Below, piece by piece: positions 1 through 9,830 of a DNA stretch of 64,000 nucleotides. Position 1 is the first letter of the stretch. Every line of letters begins with the position of its first letter. The notes beneath the pieces were generated by a model that was given only the letters and a program-made list of their open reading frames with translations, did not search any database and was not told where the DNA came from. Both the position numbers and the translations under genes were made by a program. Origin of the DNA: Symsagittifera roscoffensis (Eukaryota > Xenacoelomorpha > Acoela > Convolutidae); contig NC_087066.1 in NCBI RefSeq assembly GCF_963678635.1, forward strand, positions 15,545,949 to 15,609,948. The letters are read 5' to 3'.

Positions 1-330
1 ATACACCTAGAGTTTTTCTCATTACACCCAAATTCAATTCAAACCATAGAACATACAGATTTCAACTCTTTCTAATGAAATTTCCAAAATATATATAAGT
101 TTGGGCAGCAGAAAAAAACTTGTTTTACCAGATACTTTTAGTCCTTATACACAACCACAACCTCAACTAATAACACGAAAAACAACTGTAGAAATACCAA
201 AAAATTAAAAAAAAAAATTCCCGCAAAAGACGAAATATTGCCACAGTTAGAATGTAAATACGCAACTTATAACGTTTTTCTTTGTATCTCGACTGTCAAA
301 ATAATCTCTATAAAGTAGATTTCTCAGGAA
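1..330 (+). pseudogene. Ty3-type pol remnant: end of RNase H and connector
   Basis: Degenerate coding sequence for the C-terminal part of a retrotransposon RNase H. In broken frames it aligns by eye with the minus-strand copy at 46080-46659, including the stretch reading LITRKTTVEIPKN, which matches LLTRKTTVGIPQN in that copy. Several stops and frameshifts make it non-functional. The element enters the window here, so its RT, protease, gag and 5' LTR lie to the left. Unlike the minus-strand copy, this one continues into integrase with no LTR insertion. Confidence 0.7.
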
Positions 331-719
331 AAAAATACCTAAACCAATGCCATACTTATCATGGATAAAAAAAGCATGCAGCGGAAAACACCTAAGCAAA
401 AACCACAACGTAATAAATCATTTCTCTTAATAGAAAAAAAATACCATAGAAACCATATATTTACCAGGTCCTCCCAAATTAGATCAAAATATATAAAAGC
501 AATAGAGTATTTAATTAAAGAGACCCTTTAGATAATATACCTCTTTCCAGTAAAAAAAATTCATAATTTTTTTCTTCCAAATACAGAAACAAAAACGCTT
601 CAATAATCACAAAAAACCAAAATTTTGACCCTGTCATCCGACAATTTAAATTTTGGCACAAAAAAAACTTTTTTGAGCCGACATCACAATACTAGGAAAT
701 AAAGCCTTACTCCGATATT
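331..719 (+). other. RNase H to integrase connector, no open frame
   Basis: AT-rich degenerate stretch between RNase H and integrase. It has no sustained open frame. Its last part (about 690-770) matches the start of the integrase region of the minus-strand copy near 44780-44880. That shows where the other copy was interrupted by a solo LTR. Confidence 0.5.
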
Positions 720-2115
720 TTCAAAAGTTTAGTAATACAACGATCAATGAAAATACTGACGTGTTAGAAAACTACTCTCAAGACACAAAAGTACCATTAA
801 GCTTAATTTTTATTGCATTTCATATCTCACATTTCTTAACTACAAAAGGACATGCTGAATCAGAAAAAACAAACTCATAAGTAACTCAAAATTATAATTT
901 CCAAAAGTACCAATATGGGTAAAAGTATTTTGCAATGACTGAATAACATGTCAATCAAGCAAATTTTTCCCACACAAAAACAACTAAAAGAAAAACAAGA
1001 AATTAAAGACAAAATCTAGATTTCAATCACAGAATTTCGTTTGACACCAAAGGCCCTATATCACCTTCTCAGAAGGAAATTCAAATTGAATGGTAAAAGA
1101 AGATGCATTTACACAATAGGTAGCACTTAACCCTGTACCTCATTGTATTGCTGATTATGCTTACACAACACTTTATGAAATTGGATAGCAGAGTTTGTAC
1201 TACCAGAAATCTTTTTCGCAGACAATGGCACCGAGCTCATCAATAACGAAATCAATACATTATGCCACCTTTATATATGAAACATAAACCCCGAACGAAC
1301 ATCTCATGCCCCATGAGCAAATGGTTTAGTTGAAGACATTAACCGCTCACTACAAGAATATCTTCGATGTATAGTAAACAGAAACAATAAAAATACACCG
1401 AAAGGTCAAATGACGTGAAATCATTCCCATTAGCATATAATTCTCCAGTCACAACAATATTCGGACTCTCGCCATAGAAAATTGTTTTATTCCAAAGCCA
1501 TTTATGCAAAAAGTGATCAAAGCAAACTCCTCAAAAAACGCCCAAACTATTGTCAGCTAACAAAAAACTCAATTTTGTCATAATTTACCACCTCAGACAA
1601 ATAACGAAGAAAATTTTCAACATCCACAATTTTTAAAACTAGCCTCTGGAACACATACAGAATGGAGTTCAAATTGATATAAAAAGCACAAAGAAGTTTA
1701 TCAAAAAATTGCAAAGAAAATATTGCAAAGACAAAACGTTTAAACTCAAATAAATTCAGGTCTTTTAACTTTTGTTTTGATCCCAATTTTTTTAAATCAA
1801 AAGGTAATTTCCAAAAAGCTACAACCTATCCGAAAGAAACTATTTCAAATAATCGGAAAACGTTCAGATGTCACATATGATTTTATCGATCAAGACAAAA
1901 AAGAACTAGTACAACTTCGAAATAACCATTTACCATACTACCCAAAAGATTACCTTCTTCGCAAATTAACACAGTTATACTCCTCCACAATGCTGAAAAT
2001 TTTTGAAAACCTTACAAAAAATAGGGTACAACAACAATCACAAAATTTCAGTCATTACCACCATCACCCAAAATCACTCAAAGCTAAATACCAGAAATAC
2101 CTGAAAATCAAATAA
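720..2115 (+). pseudogene. Ty3-type integrase remnant
   Basis: Decayed integrase. About 820-1000 reads as the N-terminal HHCC zinc-binding region in broken frames. The catalytic core lies about 1020-1370, where FFADNGTEL carries the second catalytic Asp and NGLVEDINRSLQEYL carries the catalytic Glu. The C-terminal domain is the best preserved piece (1777-2115, 112 codons open, with KLQPIRKKLFQIIGK and PYYPKDYLLRKLTQ). All of it parallels 43479-44760 on the minus strand. Integrase would insert element cDNA into chromosomes; here the core has stops and frameshifts and cannot be functional. The tail is His/Gln-rich. Confidence 0.85.
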
Positions 2116-3079
2116 TTTAAAAATAAAGACTTAACCGTAACTACAAAAAAATCCTGACACCAGAAATAAAAGAAAAAACAAATAAACGCCAATCATCTCG
2201 TCTTTGAAATCAACCAAGAAAGGGGACAAATCTTTTATTCCACAAACTAAAATACTTAAGAAACTAGAATTTCAGAAACCCCCTCATTAATTAGATACAT
2301 TCATCATATTCTTAAAGGAAATTTAAAGTAACTTCTAGTTACAAAAATCCAGTTTCGATCTTGAAATAACTAGTTTAAAATCAGCCAATCAAAATGGTTT
2401 GATATCCTCTCATTTCTCTTTAAACACCACAACTAAAATTAGCCGGTCTATCTCCAACTTGATGAAGATCTATAATTAAAACTCAAAAACCCCCAGGACA
2501 AAAATAAGCCTTAACCTCATATTTGACAAGTTGAATAACTATCAAATAAGAAGTTGCAACCCCCTTCTACTAATCAATGAAGGAATCAAAAATATTATTC
2601 AAACTAAACCCCAAATTTCCCCAAAAGAAAAACATTAATTAGCCATAAAAACAAAATTCAAGATGTTCACTTAGCCTAGAGCCGTTTTACTTCCCAAAAA
2701 TCCCTAATTATTCAATAAACAGAACAATTTTTAGAAATGTAACACCTAAGAACCTAGACTTTCCTTCATCAACAACTCTTCATATCCGCCCACCTGTCAA
2801 AATCAAAAAAAAATCTGACCATACTTAACTTGTATCTCTAAAAATTAAAAAATATTTCGATAAAGTAAATTTTTTTTCAAATTTTTCTTTCAAACTCAGT
2901 TCAACAAAATCAAAAATTCATTTTAACTCTTCTCCGAGTTTTTTCAACACTTTTCCAACTTTGTATTTCTTTCATAACCGGTTTTCCAGACCTTGTAATT
3001 TTCTTTTTTCTAATTTTTTGCTGCCAATTTATATTTTTCTGTTCCCTGATACAAACACTCCTATCTCTCCAAAACCATT
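2116..3079 (+). other. Spacer between integrase and env region
   Basis: About 960 bp without a sustained open frame. Patches match the corresponding spacer of the minus-strand copy (about 42430-43326), for example around 2690-2840. It is therefore element sequence, not host DNA. Confidence 0.55.
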
Positions 3080-3290
3080 GACCACCTATTCAGGTAAGAA
3101 ATATAACAATTCTATAAGTGATACGAATTCAACTGAGCAAAAAACTTTACTTTTACTCTTTTTGTAACGTTCCTCACCTTTCTTGTTTCTCTAACCTTAA
3201 CATTTTCCAAATGTTTTAAAAAGACAAAAATCACCATTACATTAGCAACAATTTTGCAAATCATATTCACAAAAGAATAAATTAGAGAGC
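3080..3290 (+). pseudogene. Short hydrophobic peptide segment before env, with possible splice donor
   Basis: A CAGGTAAGAA string (about 3091-3100) resembles a 5' splice site. It is followed by a hydrophobic segment reading roughly TFLVSLTLTFSKCFKK then ITITLATILQIIF. The minus-strand copy has CAGGTACGATA at the same place and a matching hydrophobic run with KCIKK and TFALATILMILFF (42230-42345). A conserved membrane-spanning segment is inferred. Whether it is a signal anchor for the downstream protein, and whether the GT is used, is unknown. Confidence 0.45.
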
Positions 3291-3349
3291 ATAAGTTTGA
3301 GTAAATCAGAAAAATAAAATCTTTAACATTGCTAATCCAAATCCCAATA

Positions 3350-4270
3350 TGGAATCCCCACCAACCACAACAACCCAAGATCCCTCGACAACACAATCAT
3401 CTAGGCAAACAAGTCAACCTCAACCATTCACAGGTATTCCATTTGTAGAAAATCCTTATGCATTTGAAGAAAGATTTCTACCCATCACTCAAACAAGACC
3501 TTTATAGAAATACACATTTAAGCCAAAATCACAATTTGACAATTACAATAGAAAAACAAATTATTCACCCCCGACGAAACCAATATCTCACAACAACGAG
3601 AATTCATTTTAACATACCCTCATCGCCATGATCGACTTCCCTAGATTTTTATAGTAATAACCTACAAGCACCCCTATCACTCCAAACTGTTACTAAACAA
3701 AATACCCCAGTTATTCCATCAGATTATTAGGATTAACACCAACCTCTGAAAAAATTCGTTAAAATCACCTTAACTTCCCCATTTTGTCATAGAGATTACA
3801 ATACTGGATGACATAGACATTTTGTCAAGGTGAACCAACTTTTGTAAGCGACCCAATATATATCTCATCAGATACCGTTCTATCGTTGCCAGAAACTCTG
3901 CCACTTTCATCAACACCTTCAGTTACATGTCAAATCCCCTCAACCAATTTTCCTCCAAATTTCCCAAGTCATATAAACGACAGATATAGTCAACTACAAG
4001 GCACAATTACACCTTTAAGATTAGATTGGAACTCCTTTGTAGAACCCCCTACCCCTTTTGCCTAACACCTCGACAGCAATCGACTGCATAATTGGGCACC
4101 TAACAGACTTCGATATCGACAGGATTTTTATAAGAATATTCAAGAACATAAAATACAATACCTTTCACAACAAAACTTGATCCTTAAATTTGAAATCGCA
4201 GTAAAGCCAAACAATCACTAGCACCACCAAGCTAAATAAACAACTAGCACCACCAAACATAACAGCTCAA
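3350..4270 (+). pseudogene. Pro/Ser/Thr-rich linker region of env-like ORF
   Basis: Broken frames rich in Pro, Ser, Thr, Gln and Asn. PFVENPYAFEERFLPI near the start parallels SFQDNPYTFEERHAPL of the minus-strand copy (about 42030-42090), showing the two elements share this low-complexity region. The composition suggests a disordered or heavily glycosylated stalk, an inference from composition only. Part of this region (3490-3915) was copied into the downstream env. Confidence 0.55.
3490..3915 (+). repeat. Direct repeat, copy 1 (env linker)
   Basis: A block of about 425 bp that recurs at 4930-5337 with scattered substitutions and small indels. Shared landmarks include AAGCCAAA(A/G)TCACAATT near the start and TCTATCGTTGCCAGAAACTCT near the end. 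This is the original location, judged from the matching order in the minus-strand copy. Confidence 0.8.
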
Positions 4271-4429
4271 TGTTTACCCCCTCCCTTTATCCCAACAGAA
4301 CTTATATAACAAATACGACATATATACAAAAAAGACTATTAGTAATATCACATTCTATAGTCCTTTTTCAGGATTATCATAAAAATGTATCTTCTTATAG
4401 TTTTTCCCTTCTATTACATCTAGAACCTG

Positions 4430-6720
4430 TACCTCATAGGATCCCTTCTCCGCGAAGAGGCCCTCAAAACCTCCTTGTCACACGTTACGATTGTCGTTAC
4501 GATTGTGAAGATAATCATTAAAAAACATTGAATAAATATGCAATTAATCAAGCAACACAATGCAAATCTGAATCACAAGATATTTAATCGACAACGATAC
4601 TAGTAAAACTCTACTCAAAAGCCCGCGCTAGCACTTTAACAGTATATGTATTTACAGCAACCTTCTCAGAAATGAAAGTACATTGTTCTCAAGTTTCAAA
4701 TGGCAGTAAAAAGAGACTCGATCATGAGTCTTTTCACCAAAGAACCATCGAATGACTTTTACATCTTAACCCTGAAGATTGTAAAAACGAACTACAACGT
4801 TTAAAATATTTACAAATAAAATAAAAAAACTGAAAATTTGTAAATCTTTAAAATGTCCCAGACGCCGCACATCATGCACAACTTGAACAGTATCAAGGTC
4901 ATTTTAAATTAGACAATAAGTTCGCATATCAAACAAAACGTTAATAGAACTAGACATTTAAGCCAAAGTCACAATTGACTTTTACAATAGAAAGACAAAT
5001 TATTCATCGAAATCCTAGAACACCGAGAGTTCATTTTAACCCTCATCCCATCATCATCTCCCTTAGAGCTCTCCAATAACACCCTACAAAGTACCCCCAA
5101 TCACTCCAAACTGATTCCCAACAAAAACCCCAATTATTCCATCAGAATATTAGGATCAACTACAACCTCTGAACAAATTCGTGAAAATCACTTTAATCCT
5201 CCCATTTTGTCATAAAGATTCCCATTTTGGATGACACAGACATTTTCTCAAAGTGAGCCAAATTTTATAAGCGACCCAATAGATATCTCATCAGATACCA
5301 TTCTATCGTTGCCAGAAACTCTATCACTTCCATCACAGCTTATAAAATTGGGTCCATCACAACCTATAAAATCGCTCAACTTGAGCAATATCAATGACAA
5401 AAAAAATTAGACGATAAAGTGTCATATAAAGGCGCAAACGGAAGTTAACCTATGATCTACATGATAAAAATTGGATACCATTTATTGAAATCAATAAGCC
5501 ATCAAATTGTAAAGCCAATACCAAAAATAAATGATACCAGAAAAAAATGTTTTTGAGTGGAAAAATCAATTGGAAAAAATACAATTAACAAGAATCTAAA
5601 GATGACACCATGTTGTATCAAAGAATCTGCCTACCTTATAAACATGATCAATGATATTGCGATCCCACTATACGAACACAGGCAGCCATCATTTGGATCA
5701 CTGAAACACCTGCACAGCATTTCAAGTTGCTAAAATTCACGCAAGAATGTTCAAATTTCACAAGAAATGTTTTATCGAGTCTATGCTCTTTGAAAAAATC
5801 AACCCTGCTTAAATTAGAAGAAATCCAACCAAATATAGAAATTTTGAAGGTATAGAAAATAAATAAACACGTTTTCAAAATTACCCCGAAACGGAAATAG
5901 CATGTAAATATCCAAACCACTTTTCCCAACGCAATATTCAGAAATTCTTGTCAAATACGAAAAAAGTTTCGACAAGAAAGCAGTAAAATTAATACACGAT
6001 GCGATACAACCATAACAAACCAGAGAAGAAGAAAAATCCTATTTACCTGTAACTTTTTACAAAAACACCGGTAACACTGGCGGAAAAATTCATCCAGGTA
6101 ATAAAGATAGTACAAGGTTGCTAGAACTCTCATTAATGAATAAAACCTACTTTGGCACAATTCACTAAAATAATAACAAAAACTTACAAAAACTAGCTGA
6201 AACTGCAGGCTTCTCAAATATCTACAAACAAGACGATAGTGGATACTTTAAAGATCTTAAAGACAATATAAATCTGAACGGTGAAAAATACCGTCCACAA
6301 GACATCTCAGCAAAAAATAATTTTTTGTTTTTGCAAAACATCAAAAACAAATTCCTAGATTTTCTAGGATGACCATACTTCATATGGCCTACTTGGAAGA
6401 TTGTTTTAGAATGTTTTCCACCTCTATTAATAAAATTCTCCTTGACGCCCAAATTAGCGAACATAAAGAAACACTATCTACAAGACCAAACACATACGAT
6501 ATCCCACAATTTAAAACAAGTACAAAACCTATGGCAACAACACATTTATACAGTCTAGATAACAACAATCCCTTATACTTAGTCCCACAAATTTATTGCA
6601 ACACACTCTTAACCACCACTGAACATACATCTCAACCTAGTTATCTCCAACGAAGTTCACGATTGCATGCAAAATTCCATCAAGCCAATATCGACGACAC
6701 ATATGAACCAATTTAGAATA
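4430..6720 (+). pseudogene. Env-like glycoprotein remnant
   Basis: Degenerate third-ORF protein of the retrotransposon, homologous segment by segment to the minus-strand env at 39253-40913. Shared motifs include LYSKARA, ATFSE.KVHCSQ and YFGTIH. Towards the end (about 6200-6400) come frames reading NIYKQDDSGYFKDLKD and a hydrophobic stretch that could be a membrane anchor. Relative to the minus copy it carries an internal linker duplication and lacks the segment after YFGTIH. Frequent stops show it is dead. I recognise it as the env position by location, Cys-containing ectodomain and a putative terminal anchor. I do not know which viral glycoprotein class it belongs to. Confidence 0.6.
4930..5337 (+). 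repeat. Direct repeat, copy 2 (linker segment inside env)
   Basis: Second copy of the 3490-3915 block, lying inside the Env-like ectodomain. The left junction falls on a CAAACAA(A/G)AC string common to env and linker. After the block, sequence from 4876-4940 (the QLEQYQ motif) is repeated at about 5381-5445 before env continues. The minus-strand copy has a single QADLERYQ and no such block. Confidence 0.8.
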
Positions 6721-6754
6721 ATAGGACACCATAAATTTTTTTCTCAGAACAATC

Positions 6755-7680
6755 AATGTTTTAGCCCACAATGAGCAGAAAAATTAGATCACTCAACCGT
6801 TCCCTTTCCTATCCATCAAACCTCCAACGCCACACTTCCTTTATTTCAGTCTCAGATCTCACTTCTTCCAACACATGGACTCAGACGACTCAAACCAAAC
6901 AGTTTTTAACACCATTTCTAACTTTGATAATTCTGATCTCAAAATCTCTAATGAAATCTTTGAAGCCGAACCCAGACCTACCAGCTTTTCACAGCCACCT
7001 CTCCAACCCATAGCTTCCCCCTTCCCTGATGAAACCCCTGACTCCCCCTCTTCACACACTGACACAATACCTATCTTTTCACCTCCATCAAGAAACTAAC
7101 ATGACATACCTAGCCCTGTCACAGATGATCAACTTGAGCTTGAATTAGATAACTTACTAAGTCAAAAACAACAAAATCAATGAATAAACACATCCGAATC
7201 CTTTATCCCCTACACATTCACCCTACACATCCGAATCCTTTATCCCTTCAGTTCATATTGCACCCACACGAGCACAAAGAGTTTTTAAACATAAGCACCC
7301 TAACACTACACTATAATTCCTTATTAATCGTCTAGATTCATCCTGATTATAATCTCACCATCCCCAACACAGTAACAACCAAAATTTCCTAATCCAGAAC
7401 TTATCATTTTCAACCAATATACCTACTACAGTACGGATAATGAAAATCAACCTACACAATGCATTGACGAATATGTTCTCCTCCCTATACTCTCATGGAT
7501 CACCTACCACAACTTTACAAACCCATTGGAAATTACTTTGAAAAATAACCACGATGATACCGAGCTCTGTGACTCCCTCATTCATCAACTCATCACTGCT
7601 TTTAACAAAAATCAGTTTACCACCATAGATTTTCATCAAGTCCAAATGTATATTTCAATTAGACAGCACAAATAAAAAAT
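6755..7680 (+). pseudogene. Unidentified post-env ORF of the retrotransposon
   Basis: Downstream of env is a stretch that keeps one reading register in long runs. From the ATG at 6875 it gives an acidic Pro/Ser-rich segment (MDSDDSNQTVFN, then EAEPRPTSFSQPP). After one stop it continues as TDDQLELELDNLLSQKQQNQ. A later block (7440-7670) reads ENQPTQCIDEYVLLPILSW and LCDSLIHQLITAFNKNQF. Low stop density suggests former coding. The last block loosely resembles the small frame at 52144-52422, but the match is too short to claim homology. No family is recognised. Confidence 0.4.
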
Positions 7681-9454
7681 TTGACAACAGAATCGCTCAT
7701 GCACGAACGAACACCAAAGCTTACGAGTCATTCTTTATGAAAATTAATCACTTCGCTTTCACATTTAACTTCTTAATACCCAAAGAAAGAGACGCCTACT
7801 GATCACACGAGATAATGTTAAAGGCGAAACTAACTCACACATACACATAATTTAAATTTATACAAAGACTTTAAATTAACAATTCACCAATCCGCTGCTC
7901 ATATCGTAGATATATGTTCATTAGTTCAAAAGACACATCACCATATTTCGAAAAATTCACATATCACACAAAAGCACTTACTTACACGGCATCTTCCGTA
8001 ATTACGATCCCGTCTGACAGATGCATATATTTTGCCCTCTGACTAACACTTTTCCTTTCAACGATGCACGGCCCGTGATAATCCCTCACAAATATAAACA
8101 GCCCGGTGAAATAGCCCTACTCGAAAACATCCATAACATCAAGTTTAATCAAAAACTTTATATCCTAATTCAAATCACAAATCACGAGTTTTCAACAATT
8201 ACTGAAAAAGTAAAAATCATCAGATAATTTTCCAAAAAAATCCAAAACTACGAAGTAGTAAACTTTTAATGCAAATAAAATAAAGACAACTAGCCTCTTT
8301 TATGTTTGCTTTTTTGTAAAATCCGAATAATTTTTATTTACTCGCCAACTTTTCACGCATTGTATTCACCAAATTGAGTAACTAGCCCACAAAGAATTGT
8401 TTAACAATTGAATTTCAAGTTTCAGCACTAACTGATAACAACTCTTACTTGTTTTCAAGCGTTTCAAATTTTCCCTTAACTCAGTTGGAAGGAATTATAA
8501 GTATGCTAAAAACAATCAACGCAGCCTAATAAAACCACAAAACCAACCGCATGTATAAGAAAGCCCCACGATACTCAAACCAGATTAAACCCAGACTGAA
8601 ACTTGATGAATTACTCTTATGAAACCCAATTTCAAGTTTTATTGAAACCACTTGAAACAACAAACTTTCAAAAGAAAAACCCAAAACACAACAATCTGTT
8701 TTTGATAAAATGAGACAACCAAAGACAAAAAAGAGAAAAACACCTGATAAAAAAGAACAAAAAGTTGGACACAAAAAAAAAGACTCTGCTCAAAGAGACG
8801 GTAAAATTGTAAACCTTCAGGACTCATTACCCAGTAGGACGTCCTGAGCATGCTCCATAGCCAGCCTAACCCACCGCGCTACAACCACGCTTACGACACG
8901 TACTCCTATTTTTGACGGGAGTTACTCTAGGGTGAGCGACTTTAAAAAACACGAAACTACATAAAAACTTTTTTGCGAAAACAACTAGCAAACATCATAA
9001 CTAAATTTGATCTCACTAACAAGACATAGATATAATATACACTGTAAAAAGCTTTCTTAGAGCAATCGGAACGAGCAGCAAATGGAGATGAAAACTCGAC
9101 GACATCCCAACTTTGGAATGGCAAGTTTTTTTTGTTGCCGTAGTCACAGCCGTCCCAGGATTCAAAGTATGGACCCAACATTGCAGCACAAGTACCCACT
9201 GAACAACAACAATGGCCAATTCGATGTGGATTTTACATACAGATCCTAGTCACTTGGCGCTTCACACAAGGAAGTAAGACCCCACCTTGCACGTACTGTC
9301 GCTCTTGTTGAACGAAATCAACACACCCTTGCATCAATCTGAAACCTTGACACAATCACTCCAGTCGATCTAGCACAAACGAGACTCACTTCTGAAACAC
9401 GAAGAAAAGGCCTCATTCTCTCTACGAAGACAACTACATTTCTCCTTCCTCCCT
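7681..9454 (+). other. 3' internal region of the plus-strand retrotransposon
   Basis: Nearly 1.8 kb with only short frames, none convincing as genes. One 68-codon frame (8021-8227) is uncorroborated. The interval must hold the element's 3' untranslated part and polypurine tract, but the tract could not be placed with confidence. Confidence 0.4.
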
Positions 9455-9830
9455 AACAGGATCTCTAATCTCTATAATTTATTTCTTACTATCCAATCAT
9501 GATCCATAACTAACACTGACAATTTATTGTAACGCTGAAACCATTCATAGTTTCAGCAACAGTACAATTTAAATATAACTTAGAATAGAGTTGTTCTCCT
9601 TCGGAACAGTTCCAGATACTTAACTCGCAAATATGAGTATACACTAGATCTATTGAGACTAGGAGATATACGAGCAAGATTAAGATCGGTATTAGACTAA
9701 GAAGTTGCATGAATCGTTGAATAAGTTAGCGCGGCGATCGGACGGTGTACCTTAACAGAAATTACTCTATGAGTGAGCCACACCGGACATAAACCCATAT
9801 GGTCGAAACTTGTTATTTACTTGCGCAGCA
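9455..9830 (+). repeat. 3' LTR (5' portion) of the plus-strand Ty3 element
   Basis: Matches, in reverse complement, the LTR copies at 44899-46024 and 53397-54523. Shared strings include CCAATCATGATCCAT, an AGATCTATTGAG-type core, and ATCGGTATTAGACTAAGAA. Similarity fades after about 9830, so the rest of the LTR is too diverged to see or deleted. The orientation agrees with the plus-strand coding of this element. Confidence 0.7.
9534..9557. promoter_or_regulatory. LTR hairpin (old copy)
   Basis: GCTGAAAC, an 8-nt loop, then GTTTCAGC: a perfect 8-bp stem. It sits at the same LTR position as the 13-bp stem hairpins at 45910-45937 and 54407-54434. The sequence has diverged but pairing is kept. 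Confidence 0.6.

Noticed and set aside
8810-8890. Minus-strand tRNA/SINE-like stretch with TAGCGCGGTGGGTTAG resembling an A box
   Set aside because: No convincing B box, acceptor stem or cloverleaf could be built, and no second copy was seen in the window.
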